Part shown: positions 12,594 through 25,399 of the stretch, one piece after another
Layout: each line of letters begins with the position of its first letter
Position numbering within the stretch: position 1 is the stretch's first letter
Assembly (NCBI GenBank): GCA_963969595.1
Contig: OZ018415.1
Coordinates: 12,400,001 to 12,464,000, forward strand
Reading direction: 5' to 3'
From: Neckera pumila
Taxonomy: Eukaryota > Streptophyta > Bryopsida > Hypnales > Neckeraceae
Length of the DNA: 64,000 nt
The notes under the pieces: model-generated
Databases searched by the model: none
What the model was told of the DNA's origin: nothing
The model's input: the letters and a program-made list of their open reading frames with translations, nothing else
Position numbers and translations under genes: made by a program

Positions 12594-12654
12594 CACTAAC
12601 ACTGCATAGGGCAGTCTTGCATTGTGCAAGAAGGGTTCAACTCCCTTGTTAGTG
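12594..12654 (+). ncRNA. tRNA-like cloverleaf candidate
   Basis: CACTAAC (12594-12600) pairs with GTTAGTG (12648-12654). Between them lie three hairpins: ACTGC/GCAGT, CTTGC/GCAAG and AGGG/CCCT. The last carries loop TTCAACT, matching the tRNA B-box form GGTTCAANTCC. It is only 61 bases long and lacks a good A box and the U before the anticodon. It is therefore not a normal nuclear tRNA; it could be a decayed tRNA-derived sequence or chance. Confidence 0.25.
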
Positions 12655-15329
12655 ACACAAAAAATTTGTTTGTACATGCAAATTCCTATTGCACAATAAA
12701 ATTTACCATTCTACTATACAAATTTCCATTGCACACAATTAGCACTTGTCAATAGCACTTGCCCAAAAAATCGCCAATGTTTGCACTTCTTCAATTATCT
12801 CTTAGCTTTTCCAAACATATAAAAATAAATAAAGTAACAATGAATCACCCCAAAATTTATAGTAGGGTCGCAAATTCACACTACTTGAAAAAAAAATGGG
12901 AGATAAATTAACCCCCTTTTTTTCCCACTGTTATCTGCCCTTTTTCACAAAAAAAAAAAAAAAAAAAAAAAATTGCAAAATTCTCTGCCCTTTTACACGG
13001 GTATAGCTTTCCTGTGAATTTCAAGGAAAGGGTTCTGGGATCATTGGTGCCCAGTCAATTTTGGGCCCTCGCCGTGCGTGCCGTGGGGCAAGTAATTTGG
13101 CCGGGCACGGCCACTTCACGGCCACTTCACAGGTTGGCCCTCTTGGCGAGCAGCCGTGGCAATGCTCTGACTGCAGCAAACTCTTGCCTGGACAGTATTC
13201 TGCACCCCAGTGGAGATGACTATGCTCTGGGAGACCAAATCTGCCGCAAGTTTTCTTCAAATGATAATTTACTACATCCAACCATCCAAGCTCCTATCTA
13301 TTCAAGTTCCCGAAATCCTTACAGATCAACATGAGGTATAGCGTACTAGTCCATGCTCCCAAGTCAGAGAAAAAAGGGGGTTTCCGTCAATCCTAAACCT
13401 TTTTTTTCTTTTTTTTTCTTTTTTTTAACACAAATGAAGCAATCCTACAACTGCATTCAGTCAGTTATTGCTTAGCTTAATATTTATTTCACCTTTACTA
13501 ATCGTCAGCGTCAATGGAACAAAGTGCACAAAGTGCACAAAGTGCACACAGCAGTGCCAAGGCATGGGAGCTTGGGAAGTCAGAAACCTTATTAGACAGT
13601 TGCATCTGCACACACATACACATTAGACTGACACCCAAACGGCATTCCATTCTGTGGATGGCTGTACCAACTTAAATTCTGTTTCTTCAGATTCTTTTTG
13701 TCAGTGGGCTTCACTGGAATTCATTGTTTTTTGGGGCACTTTTCATTTGACGTAAGGTCAGCTAAAATGAACAGAAAATCGTGGAATGCGAAAGTCGTGC
13801 ACCAAAAAGGCACTCAAAAGAAGAACGGAAGAGATGAGACTCAAGGACATCAAACTGCATTCCGTCACCTGGGGTGTTCTCAAATACACTCAACCTTCAC
13901 ATACAACTTTTGCTAAAGTGCTTCAGGAAAGTGCTTCGAAATGCATCCTCACATGTCTGACCAACTAATTTGACACTTTGGAAAGGTGGAAATTGTTTTT
14001 TGTCATACGATAAATATTCTGGTCAGGACTATTAGTACATTATCAAGGAGAATCTTTATTGTACGGTAGGGTCTACTTCATTTACAAATTTTTGGATCCT
14101 GCTGAAATTAGGAGAACTTTGGGAGGTCCGTGTGCACTCAAAAATGAACGGAGTTTTGAATTTCAAATTGCGGTGGAATCACACTAGAGTCTACTTATCA
14201 TCATTACAAACACACATATGTAATTGGAAATCATACAAAGATTTTGATGTTTTCTCTACACTATCTACCATCTAGTGTTGCCACCATTTGTGAAAATTAC
14301 AACTTGTATTTAATGGTACTTATATGAAATGAACCTTCACAATTGCTTTGGAGATACTTAATTCTATACCACTTGACTTTCTTGTATGATTTCTTGCTTC
14401 TTCTTGATCCCAATGCAAATCTTTGACTATCTTCCCAAGATTTTCTATGCTATGGTAGATAGAATATAAAAGAGATTCAAATTGTTGTATGATTTTAAAA
14501 TACTCATTTTCCACCTATTATGATGTTGAAGTGCACTTCATTGCAATTCCAACACAATTTGCGGTTTCAAAATTGGTTCATTTTTGAGCATGCTAGAGTT
14601 TTCTAAAGTTGTTGAACTTTGTGGTGGAAACTAATTGAAAAATTTGTAAATGAAGTAGACCTTACTGTACATCAAAGATTTTGTGTACAAAAATTAAGTA
14701 TTTTTTTGCTTTCTATAAGTCAATGAGACTCCATTCTCTCTTAGCAATTTTTTTCATTCTTTTGCATACAGTCTTCCCAATATTCTCTCCATCATTCTAA
14801 GACAGCTCCAACTATACTAATTATACAATTAGCGAGGAAATATATTAAGTAGTGTCACTAGCAAATTAGTTCACTAAAAATTATTATCATTTTTGGATGG
14901 AAATCAATACAATAGAATATTATTTCAGATGTAACCAATTAAATACGGTATTAGTTTGGTATATTATTGTAACCTACATTACTAGGATTAAATAGTGTAG
15001 TCAAAAATAATATTTAGGCATATACAACATGAGAATTTTGAGGATGTAAGAGAAATGTAAAATAACATGTTGTTTCAGAAAATTGAATGGCATGTCTTTT
15101 GTCCACTTGCACTTGAAGAAAGTCTAATTCTAACATTATTTAACTCCATAATTAGCAAAACAAAGAAGAATTCTACTAACTCCTTCCTCCCTCATTGAAT
15201 CTATTAGAACTAAGCCTAGCCAAAATTTGCATTGTAGACCACATCTTAGACCCTCAATGCGCACCGCATTTTCTAAAGACTATCGAGCATGCAATTTAAA
15301 GAAAATGAATACTCAAGAATTCTATTCTA
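12655..15329. other. Intergenic DNA with simple repeats, no gene seen
   Basis: It contains a long A run at about 12950-12972, T-rich tracts at about 13399-13428 and three tandem copies of AAAGTGCAC near 13523-13550. The 106-codon frame at 13014-13334 lies in GC-richer DNA but has an overlapping antisense frame and no known domain. Nothing else supports a gene. Confidence 0.45.
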
Positions 15330-16043
15330 TCATACTACTAAAATCATAACTCTCTCTGTAATATCACAAATGCTACCATTAATAATAGGGGCTCATGCTT
15401 GCTATGCTACGCATTCATTGTATCACATATTAGTAAAATTTTGATATATTTGAATAGAATGCGTGATAATGATTTCAATAAGTCTTTGAAATATTCAATT
15501 TTAATATTTTGTAAAAATATTTTCAATCATGCATACATAAAAACAATATTTTCACACAATGTTGTATTACAAAATAGAGTAGTAGTTTACAATCACCTCT
15601 ATAATATTACTTTTACAACTTTTATGATTTCAAAATTCTATTGCTACTACCAAATGATTTGAGAAATTTATTCAATTGAAGCGATTTTGGATTTCACAAC
15701 AATTAAGTTGTTCATGAAGTTTTTGAAATTTACAAGTTTTTCTTTTCAATGCACCAAGTTTTTGGGTTGCCATTGTTTGTAACAATTGAGTCAACTTTTG
15801 AATGCATTACAATAAATGTGTATCTTTTACAATATCCACCATTGCATATATTTCATTCATCATTCAATAAATTTCTATTGTACATTTCAATATATGCTTA
15901 CTTATAAACAAAATTACACAAAGTTTTTAGTAATTTTTATTTGAAGATTTATTGAAATTTTTGTTCTGCATTTTATCTAATACATAGAAATTCTAATAAA
16001 ATTCTAATGATGAATGCGTAGCATAGCAAGCGCCAACCGCTAG
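15330..16043 (+). mobile_element. Helitron-like element H1
   Basis: The 714 bp unit begins TCATACTACTAAAATC and ends GCGCCAACCGCTAG, lying between a host A and T. A 5' TC, a 3' CTAG, insertion between A and T, and a small GC-rich hairpin just before the end (AGCG/CGCT) fit non-autonomous Helitrons. A copy of nearly the same length and sequence lies at 31488-32202. No helicase is encoded; the 87-codon frame inside is AT-rich and featureless. Confidence 0.6.
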
Positions 16044-16625
16044 TAGGGAGATAAAAGAATAAATGCAAAATCCTTTAGGATACAAATTCTACAAAAATAT
16101 ATATGGGACAGTGGTCTATTGATAGAGTCTCTATTATATGATTGTTTTCTCTCCTCTATATAGTACCTTTTCCCTCTAATGACATACCTCTACATCTTTA
16201 CAAATGTTTGAACTTACTCAAAGCCCCACTATGACTGATAGTTGGATAGAATAAACCAACAAATATTTAGTCAATATGGAACCATAACATTCTAAAGCAT
16301 TGTTGACTATAAACTACTATTTTCATTGTAGTTGCACATGTGGTTGGAATTATGTACTACACCTGCATGTGCTATTTGACCAAATCACACATTCATTCTT
16401 GTACTCAAGGTATGAGAGAATCTGTACCAAAGAAAGATGTCACAAAAATCAAAGCATCTTGAATACTTTGATTCTTCATTGAAATTGCCAAGATATTTGC
16501 AACTCCTTTCAAGAATGTTTTCCATAATACAGTCCTACATCATTTTGCTGGAAAATTGTCACCAACAACCAACAAGTCAACAACTTCAACAACTAATTAT
16601 GCTAGAGAGAATGTGAGGGACAACA
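16044..16625. other. AT-rich DNA, no gene seen
   Basis: There is no recognisable gene or repeat boundary; the frame at 16300-16482 has no domain. Confidence 0.45.
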
Positions 16626-16629
16626 TTAA

Positions 16630-17553
16630 CCCCTAAAGTTTCATGACTATGTTTCATCAAAAATGTTCAAAAACTGCCATTTTGACTACAAGTACCAAAT
16701 TTTTGAAAAAAAGCTTTTTTTTGACACATACAATTGTAGGATCTTGTAGTATGATGACTTGAGAACATGTGGTAAAAATTTCACAAATTTCCATCATGTG
16801 GATAGCAAGATATAAGCATTCAAATTCCCTGAAATCATTTTTTTGGCCTTGCGAAAAATAGGGCAGCTGCACTTCACAAGCTCACTTTTTGATGAAAAAA
16901 TGTTCAAAATGGTGGTGCTTCTTTGGATTCTTTTTCCTAATCAAGTTGCCTACATGCTTGAAAAATTTCACTCCATTTCAAATTGTCCAACATATAGGAA
17001 AAAAATAGTAAATAGATAGTAATAGAGAATGATTCAAAATACTAAATTGTCAAGAATTTAATTATAGAATTGAAAAATGTCAATCCCAATTGTTGCAATG
17101 TTGTAATAAACAATCCACATCCTACGATTTTCTTTTTTTCAAAAATTATTGAAAATTGAGTAAGATAAAGGACTTCAAAGTTTGTTTTAGAGTAGAGAAT
17201 CCATAACTGCTCGCAAACTAAAAATCTTTATAACTTTTGACTCATTAATCAAAATGGGATGCTTCACAGCATTCTACGTATAAATAACTCTAGCAAACCA
17301 ATTTCAAATTGTTGTTCTTGAAAAAAGTGTTTTTTTCTGATTTGCCCGAAGTGCCCAGTTATGAAAAAAAGTAACATATTAGGCCATAACTTTTGACTCA
17401 CATTTCCAAATGTCATGAAATTTAGTGCATATGAAAGATACTCCTTGTGCCACCTTCTATTAAAAATTCAACTAAAAATATGGAAATATCTAGTCACACG
17501 TATCTGCCCAAAAATTTTATACAACCAAAAAACGCATGTCGGTTCTTTAGGGG
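16630..17553 (+). mobile_element. TTAA element A2 (non-autonomous piggyBac-type)
   Basis: 924 bp, exactly the length of A1 and in the same orientation. It is flanked by TTAA at 16626-16629 and 17554-17557, with ends CCCCTAAAG and CTTTAGGGG. Its interior aligns with A1 end to end at high identity. It has no coding capacity of its own. Confidence 0.87.
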
Positions 17554-17557
17554 TTAA

Positions 17558-20310
17558 TTTCCATGTAGACAATGTGAACTTCCATTGGTGTGATTTAGTG
17601 ATGGAAATTTGGTCTTTGTACGCAGACCAAGGAAATGACTTCAGGAAGACTTACAACTAGTCCTTCTTGTAGGTCATCTGTCCCTTGGTCTACAAAAGAC
17701 AATCAATTTTCACTAGTGATATGTCTACACAAAAATTTGTCGATTGACAAAAAAGGTGGTCTTGGGGCACCAAGCTTTGGAAAATTTGTAGCCCGGTGCC
17801 GAAGCCCTTCTTCTCACTTGCTAATTTTGTGAAAGTTTTTTTTGGGGAGGTGGGTGGGGGGGAGAAAGGTCTAAACTTTGTGAAGGTTTTGGCTGCTTGT
17901 GAGTTTCTGATTGTGTTAGCTAGTTGCTTGAATGTGTATGGAGGCTACACAGTTGAAAGTGACTTGCGTTTTCAATATCACATGGATTTGGCTTGGGATT
18001 TGGCAGCATGATTTGAAAGAGAGCTTCAATACACGATGCCAGGTTTGCCATCTTCTGACAAGCGCCACCAACGCGACATGTAAGTACTTCCTCGATTTAC
18101 ATGTCCCAGCGGAGTAAGAGTTTAGGTGAGAAGTTACACACCAAAACATGGACATGAGCAAAGGCCGGATATTGTATGATTGTGTGGAGAGAAAAGAGAT
18201 TATATGGTGGTTGAGAAGTCACTTGCCCTCGTCGTCCCAGCTGATACAGAAAAACAAAAACTCATCAGTCTTATGAATGTGCAAATTTTTGTGAAGACCA
18301 AGAATGTTGATTGATGACTACCCCTGTTGACTCTGTACTCATCATGTGGTTCCTTGAATTTTGGATCAAATCATAAATTACCAAAATTAAAGTGAAAAAA
18401 AAAACTCCCCTGTGGTGTCAGAATATCTGTCTTTTTAATTTAAAAATATTGAATACATTCTGCAACTCCATTCCAGCCTCTGTGGACGTCCTAAAAAAGA
18501 TGACTTGGCCACTTGCGGCTGGTTTTATTGTACTGTGTATGCCTTGCAATGAAATTATGTTTCATTTGTTACAAAAAAATAAAAACAAAATAAAGATGAC
18601 TCAGATCATGCCTCCAGCTAGTTCCAGATACCAATGCTGCAGCTTTTTCCTCTCCTTATTAGAAAATGCATTTTAAAGTTCTTATACGAATGTTTTTGTA
18701 CTCTTGTATGTACTATTTCCTGGTCATGGAATTTTTGTGTTTCCCAAGATACAAAGAAGGCGTGTAAATGGTGCTTTAAGTTGGACTCCCAGTTGGCCAG
18801 TTTTTTTATTTCATTGGCAGGGAAGCGAGTATACATCAGCCTATGGAATGGGGTTGAAGGTCTTGCCAATCACTTTGGGTTCAGTTCTCCTCACTGAGTA
18901 ACTTATTGCTTGTAAGATATCCCTGAAATTGAGTCCTTTTTTCATCATTGGCATCAACAGAAATGATTGTGGAAAGTCACTATTTGGAAGTCCCCAGCAC
19001 CGTTTTCTTAAATTAAAAAACACCTGTTAAAAAAATTTGCATGAATGGATTGCATTTTCAGCCACCTTTCTTGCTCATAAATTTTATTTTAAAATTGCAG
19101 GTTCTGTAGCGTGTGTGCAGAAAAGAATAGTTGAAGCCCAGGTTCATTACAGACTGGAGTTACTGTACTCAACTAAGCTTAAGGTATCTGGAGTTGAACA
19201 CTGCAGTACTGGGAGCAGGATGGTCTTATTTCTGGTTGTGCATGCAACCCGTTTCTGATGAAATGGTGGAATTTCAAGAAATTGGTGGGCAATCCATAGT
19301 TTTGAGGGACAGACCACAGCAATTGTAAGTTGCTCACCTGGAAATTTGAGCCAAAGATCTATACCAGCCTCGATTTTGGAGCTTGAAGGTTTCAGTTCTC
19401 AGTGTTCAAAGCCTGGGGCCTTGAAAGTTCTAGTTTCTGGAGTTCTGACTTTCTGAGTGCTTGGGTTTCACATTTTTGGGCACTAAAGAATCTGCAATTT
19501 TTTAAAAGGTAGTTACACTACTATACATGACGTCCTTGTAACATTGGTGGCTAGCTTTAAAATGCCAACTTTATCATATTCACTGTGAATATATATGATG
19601 AAGCTTTTGTCATTGCAAAGCCTCCTCCCATGCTAACAAATACACACAACCATTTATTTCTCATGTAACCAATGATTGCTGAGTATATGAGCCCATGTTA
19701 AAGTTCAGCAAAATGTTCTGATAACACATGTGCAGTTCAGTGCAGTTCCCACTTAGACGCCAGTCAGAGAAAGTGTCATACATTATTCGCAAAATACTTG
19801 GAGATACACCTGACTCCCACCACTAATTTTCACACAATATCCAGTATCTTACTGCATGCTGAGGACACACAGGCAGTTGGCAGCTTCACATTTGAAACAT
19901 CTCTAGAGATTCCAAGACAACAGTTCCTGTAGAGAACTCCGCACTAAAATCAGAACCTCATTCCATGACTGACTGCTTCCATTCCATGTTCATTTTTGCA
20001 AAGAGTACACAATAGAACAAAAAAAAAACAATTACTATTCATGTTCAGAAAAAAACTCCCATGTGCAAAGATCTGTCCTGAATTTCAGTATGTAAGACCC
20101 CACCAGTATGTCCTCTTCTACTGTAGCTATGCTAATGTATGATCCACATGTGCCCAGCTAATTATTCTGGCATCACAACTCATCCAACCTGCCTGCAGTA
20201 CACCTCAACTATGAAGTAAATTGCAAGTTTTCAGCAACAAAGTGTTGAAGCAGAGCATCTACCCTGTACTTGCAAGCTAAAGCTCACCCACATTAAAACA
20301 AACAAAAGGT
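17558..20310. other. Higher-complexity DNA, no gene recognised
   Basis: Composition is less AT-rich than the transposon blocks and several frames of 60-95 codons occur on both strands (17796-18011, 18392-18676, 18634-18897, 19037-19258). None shows a domain, and I could not join them by splicing. It may hold untranslated exons, a non-coding RNA or a decayed gene. Confidence 0.35.
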
Positions 20311-20496
20311 TCATCTCACAAGTCTATCTGGCTTTTGCCCTGACTGCAATTCTGCTACTGATATTGAAAGCCTGAACAGTTCAGTGCCCAAAATTGCACG
20401 GTCACCAACTGGAAAGTCTTGAAGCCAGTGTTTGCAGTATGAGAGGTGATCAATGATGTCACAGTCTCTGTTCACAATGCAGAAAAATCTGCACAT
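20311..20496 (-). CDS. Unrecognised exon-like ORF
   Basis: About 60 codons with even codon use and a protein-like sequence (CDIIDHLSYCKHWLQDFPVG, then LFRLSISVAELQSGQKPD), ending in TGA. A good acceptor (TGTTTGCATGTGCAG) sits at its upstream edge near 20492, so it may be a last exon. It lies on the same strand as, and about 425 bases beyond, the dCTP pyrophosphatase stop. Joining it to that gene's exon 1 gives the wrong phase. I do not recognise the product. Confidence 0.3.
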   Translation of the reverse strand: MCRFFCIVNRDCDIIDHLSYCKHWLQDFPVGDRAILGTELFRLSISVAELQSGQKPDRLVR

Positions 20497-20900
20497 GCAA
20501 ACATATCATAAATTTACGGATTGCTGGCTTGGAACTGTAGGCTCCAACCCTGGTAGGTACGTGAACAGGAATGGGTTGCAAAAGGGGTTTAGGGTATAGG
20601 AGCTATTTTGCAGCCCAAGCAAAACTGGAGCTAGTACAAGACCCAAGCTGCACATGCAAACATCATGAAATCTAGAGATCGTTGGCTTTGAACCCTAGGC
20701 TTCAACTGGGGCATGTGAACAGCGAAAGCTTGCAACAGGTGGCGAACATTTGTCAAAGCTTGCATGCAAAGTATCAGAAAAAACTGATGCTAGCTTCGTT
20801 CTAAACCCAAGGTAGCGCACATGCAAACATCATGAAAGTCTCAATGATATCGTTGGTTTTGAACTCGAACCATATGAAGTGGGATGTGTTCCCGAAGAGG
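20491..20900. repeat. Three diverged tandem copies of ~160 bp unit
   Basis: GCACATGCAAACAT recurs at about 20491, 20650 and 20817, each followed by 'atcat', 'cgttggctttgaac' and 'aggct(t/c)caac'-like phrases. Spacing is 159 and 167 bases. The array abuts the 3' end of the dCTP pyrophosphatase gene. Confidence 0.65.
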
Positions 20901-20920
20901 GGTGACTGTGCACCCGTTTG

Positions 20921-22731
20921 TTAGAGACTCTCATACACTCGATTCTCCGTGTTGTTCAAGTTGCGTCGGACGGTGTTCCTTGCGAGCTCGCTGTACTTAG
21001 TGCTGTTGCCCTTGCAAAGTTCCACAGGGTACTTGGTGGCATTCTTCTGGAGCTTCCGTAGCGCCGAATCGTCCAAGTTCACATTGCACACGTCTGCTAA
21101 GCGCACCAGGTAGAGCAGCACGTCCGCCAACTCTTCCCCCAAATGCTCCTTGTCCGCGTCGTTCCAGTCGGCCAGACCACTCGGGACCTCGCCTTTCCAC
21201 TGGAAGATCTCGGAGAGCTCGCCCACTTCACCGACCTGCCACATGTAATCCGTGACAACAAAGCCAATTAAAAAAGCACAAACTTATCATAGATCCGATT
21301 CTTAGTTTAGAACTAATTGATCTCTCTCAATACAACAATATCATCAAACTTCGAGTCTTGGACTGATTCGGTTAAGGGAAAGTGACCCCCCGTGCAGTGC
21401 ACTCAAAGCTCTTTAGTCTGACCTTTGCTAAAACCAATTTAACCATATTAGAATCATCGACTGTAGCAAAACAGACCTGGTTCGGAACAACTTTTCAAAT
21501 GTCGAAAAGACGGCAAAATCATCCTTACAAGAGTCTTGGAATGCAGTTCACTGAGATTGAAAAAAGGTGCAGTACTCAAAGCTCTTAAAAACTGACCTTC
21601 TCTAGTGTTAATGTAGCACATTAGAATCATCGACTGTAGGAAAACAGACACACTTCTCATCAAATACTTAAATTTCGATCAAAGCAACGACATCATCGTT
21701 CCACGAGTCTTGGAATGCAGTTCAGGACGAGTGACGCTGGGTAGCTCGTGCATTGAAATCTCTTTCTGCTGGCTTTCTCTAAAAGCGAAACCTGCCCACG
21801 TACTCTTGCCACACTATCTTCGACTGGAGATAAACAGACTCGGTTCTCCATAACTAATGCAATCTCTCACAAGCAACAAAATCAACCCTCCAAGAGTTTT
21901 AGAATTCAGTTCAGGAAGACTGAAACCCGGTGTCAGTAGGGATGTTTACTCAAAACTCGTTCTTCTAACCTGAGACTCTAAAAGCGAAACCTGCACACTA
22001 ACCACACTATCATCCCGGACTATCATTGCCTGTAGCAAAACCGACGCGGTTCTTAACAACTAATATAATCTCTCACAAAAGCAGCAAAAGCATCCTTCCA
22101 CGAGTCTTAGAATGTAGTTCAGGGAAAGTGAAGCTTGGTGCAGTACGCTCGAAGCTCTTTTAGTGTGACCTTCTCTAAAATCGAAACCATACTTCTCGAC
22201 TGTAGCAAAACAGTCACGGTTTCTAAACAATTAATAAAATGTCAAACAAACAACAAGAGCATTCTTGCACGAGTCTAAGAGATTCAATTCCAGGGGACTG
22301 AAGCCGGGTGCGTCTGCACTCGAAAGTCTTTCTTCTGGCCTCCCCTACAAGCGAAACCCGCAGAGTCAATTGCCAAACTATCATCGACTGTAGCAAAACC
22401 GACTCGCTTCTCAACAAATCCCTCCCCACCAAAAAACCATTCTTATGAGAGTCTAGGAATTCCATTCAGGGAGATATATAAACTGATCGAAGCCCATTCA
22501 ACAAGTTCAACGGAAGAGAATTACAAGAGCGAGTAGCAGATTGCGAGGGCTATGAAACTGGTCCCATTCCCGAGCAGCAGCGAACGACGCCATCCTGCGT
22601 GCCAGCTCCTTCATCGACACCTCTTTCGCCTCCGCAGCAGCAGGTGCACCAAGCGTCACGGGCGTCACAGTCGCGGCACTAGTCTCCCGACTAATCTTCG
22701 ACTCCTGCATCATCATCATCTTCGACTCCAT
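20921..22731 (-). CDS. DCTPP1: dCTP pyrophosphatase 1-like protein (MazG fold)
   Basis: The enzyme family hydrolyses dCTP and modified dCTPs to the monophosphate, cleaning the nucleotide pool. Two exons are read on the minus strand: exon 1 at 22731-22525 (69 codons) and exon 2 at 21235-20921 (104 codons and TAA), joined in phase 0 (CTT|GTAATT, GGCAG|GTCGGT) to give 173 residues. Residues 55-82 (EWDQFHSPRNLLLALV, then GEVGELSEIFQW) and 102-115 are the family core. The metal-binding helices show ExxE (E75, E78) and ExxD (E104, D107). The first about 38 residues are a low-complexity leader, possibly a transit peptide or disordered. ATG at 22731 was preferred; in-frame ATGs at 22755 and 22797 would extend it. 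The 1289 bp intron is filled with tandem repeats. Confidence 0.88.
21345..22470. repeat. Tandem array of ~170-210 bp units filling an intron
   Basis: The phrase GAGTCTTGGAATGCAGTTCA or a variant recurs at about 21353, 21531, 21705, 21894, 22102, 22271 and 22449. A second phrase like ATCGACTGTAGCAAAACAGAC recurs between them. Spacings are 178, 174, 189, 208, 169 and 178 bases. Copies are clearly diverged, so the array is old. It occupies almost all of the dCTP pyrophosphatase intron. Confidence 0.85.
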
Positions 22732-23940
22732 CGTTGGCTCTTCTTCTCCCCTCATCACCGAAACACACAACGTTCCTCTGCAAATGGTCGGTAACAAAAA
22801 ATCTCCACCAGCACAACACTATGGAACCACCAGCTTTCGAATTCACGGATCCACCACTAATGAGTTACCCCCCAAAACCCCACCAGATCGAGCCCTGGCG
22901 CCCCCAAACACTCCCATCAGAAGCTGAAAAGCCGGGATCCCGAGAAGTCTCTAGAAGGTGCAAGACTGCCAATTCAGGGCTAAGCTAGCGACGACGACGG
23001 AATTAACGACACCAATCGATTACCAGGGGTTGCATTCACAGGCCGACTCTTTATATCATAGCCTGGTGCTACTCGTCTGTACACGCTCGTACCATCAATA
23101 CCGTTCGCCGACAGTACTGATATTCATCCCTCCCCACATGCACAAGCTGGGTCCTGCTCTAAGTAAGCGTGATTTGCTTGGCTTAGCATTTGCAGGTCTT
23201 GGACTCGACCGCCGGGCGATCGATAGATTTTCTGTGACTGACTGCGAGACCTGTGCGGGAGGTTGATTAGGTCAGATCCGGCGTGTGACAACTCTGGAGT
23301 CAGGCCTCGACCTGCACTAGCAAAGCGCTTGCAGGTCCTTCCTTGCCGTCAAATCCAATCAAGTCAGGCAATTGGCAATGCGCATTCCCTGCGGACCGGG
23401 TAGCTCTAATTAACTAACGAACTTGAGATTCGATTGCAATTCGACTGAAATTCTTCTGCAGGCAGGGAGGCAGACAGACAGGGAGGCAGGGAGGCAGGCA
23501 GGCAGGCGCTGACTCTGGGATCCGGATTTCTACTTTTCAGGCTAGCTAATGCTTCCGCTCGATTGGCACCCAATCGAAATGCTTGCGATCTTGCGAGGGC
23601 GCTGCTTGCATGCAGTCGCCAGCTAGCACGTGGAGCCGGAGTTATGGCGAGGATCGGAGTGATTGGAAAGCTGACTGGGAAGTTGCGGGGAGATCTAAAA
23701 TATGCAGTAGCTAACTAGGTCGACGGACGGAGGGCTTGAGTAATAATGCTCCTGGACAGGCTCCTGACGATGGAAGCGGCGAGGAGAAGCTTGCCGCCAT
23801 AGCCAACTACTTGTTGAAATAGGGGGACGTCTCCAGTGAGGAAGCTCCGTCACGTCGTCGGGGGGTCCGGAATCTACTCGTTGGGTGACCCTAAGCCCGA
23901 AGGTAGCCGACCCATTTCCAACCACTTAAGCAATTACGCG
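22732..23940. promoter_or_regulatory. GC-richer 5' flank of dCTP pyrophosphatase gene
   Basis: This 1.2 kb is markedly GC-richer than the window average and lies upstream of the minus-strand gene, so it probably holds the promoter and 5' untranslated region. Frames here (22958-23266 plus, 23695-23925 minus) overlap one another and have no domain. I cannot place a TATA box or a start site with confidence. Confidence 0.4.
23458..23512. repeat. GGCA/GGGA microsatellite
   Basis: This is a run of GGCAGGGA, GGCAGACA and GGCA units, in the upstream flank of the dCTP pyrophosphatase gene. Confidence 0.75.
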
Positions 23941-25399
23941 TATTTGGAGCGCTGGTTTTTTGAGTGCAGATTTTTTTCCCGTGTACAGAAATAGAGTTTG
24001 GAAGGATTGCATATTTTTCCAGAATTTTGTTACATAAAACGTAATTATTATGAATTGTTTAGTGGAAGATTCTCTTCGACCTATAATGATGATATAGACC
24101 TTTCTGTTTCTTACTGTAGGTAGATTGCAAAATCAACCAAGGGTTGGTTGCAATATTAACTGTCTTGCAACCAATCATAATGCACTACAATTGCTTCAGG
24201 AACTGAGCCACAAATTCACCGAAAGATAGCAGCCTACAGCTTGGAAATGAATCAGCTACCTTAGTCTAGTCAAGATCGATGTGTTGTCATGGGAATTACA
24301 TTAGCAGTGTTTGGGATTTTTTTTGAGTTCTACTGGCTACTTTCATTCAGTTCCTAAATTGAACCGTTTTTTCAAGTATGGAGTCCCGTTAATTTCTCTA
24401 TTTTTTTTTTAAAACTCAAAATAGAAATTTTATAGATTTTTTCACCAATTCTTTGCTAATGTTTTCAAACCGCAACCGGAATTTTTCCCAATTCCACCAA
24501 CTAACTTTGAACTAGCTGCTGTTTTTTCCCAAACATTGCACAACAATTGTTGAGGGGGTCCGAGCTTTGTATATTTTGGAGATAATCTAATGCTAAAAAT
24601 TAACCTCCCTCAGTTTTTTTCCAACAAGAGTTTGGGAAATTTCAGGCTTTTTTTTTTGGTGTATTTTACTAGATCCATCAAAATGAGGTCTTAGAACTCA
24701 ATTTTTTATTATTATAATAACTATGAAATACAAATAGAAAAATATAGTTAATAATATAATAAGATGGCATCTCTATCTTTCAAACCATAGCCACATGAGT
24801 GACATGGGTAGAGCCCAAAAAATTTACGCTGTTTCCAAGTGAGGTAGCAATATCTAATTCAACATTTTGTTGGTCCCACTATCTCCAAGGTTTAATGACT
24901 AAAATTATTGAGATTATAAGTGAACTCAAGAGCAATCCAAGATGTTTTGTAATTCTTCACACTCTAGTGATATTTTGCAAGTTTTCAAAGTTGAGAATAT
25001 AAAAAAGCCTATATATAGAACACTAGACTCACCTTGAATGGACACTTTTGAAGCATTAAATGCCTAAACTTTCATTGGGTCATTTCGTTGTTTCAAAAAC
25101 TCCTCACTTTTCATTGGATTTTTTTGAAAACTTGTGGTTGAACAACCCTTTTTGTGAAATAGAATAGCATGTGTTTCATTAATTTGCACAATCTATAGAC
25201 ATTGCAATCAATTTAGAGAATCTCATTTATAACAAATACAAAGTATTAGAGAAAATTGTAGGCCTCTGGAGGGCCACTTCAGAGTGACCCAACCAATCTA
25301 TAACTTGAAAGTAGGCATATAGCCACAGTGAGTTGTCAGATTGTGTGAATTTTGCAAAGGATGTCAAGACTCACTAATGTGACTGTAATAGAGGTCCAA
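23941..25399. other. AT-rich DNA, no gene seen
   Basis: There are no coding frames of note. About 24304-24538 is bounded by inverted GCA(G/A)TGTTTGGGA motifs and may be a small MITE, but its target duplication is unclear. Confidence 0.4.

Noticed and set aside
20997..21200. 67-codon arginine-rich minus ORF
   Set aside because: It is an alternative frame of dCTP pyrophosphatase exon 2.
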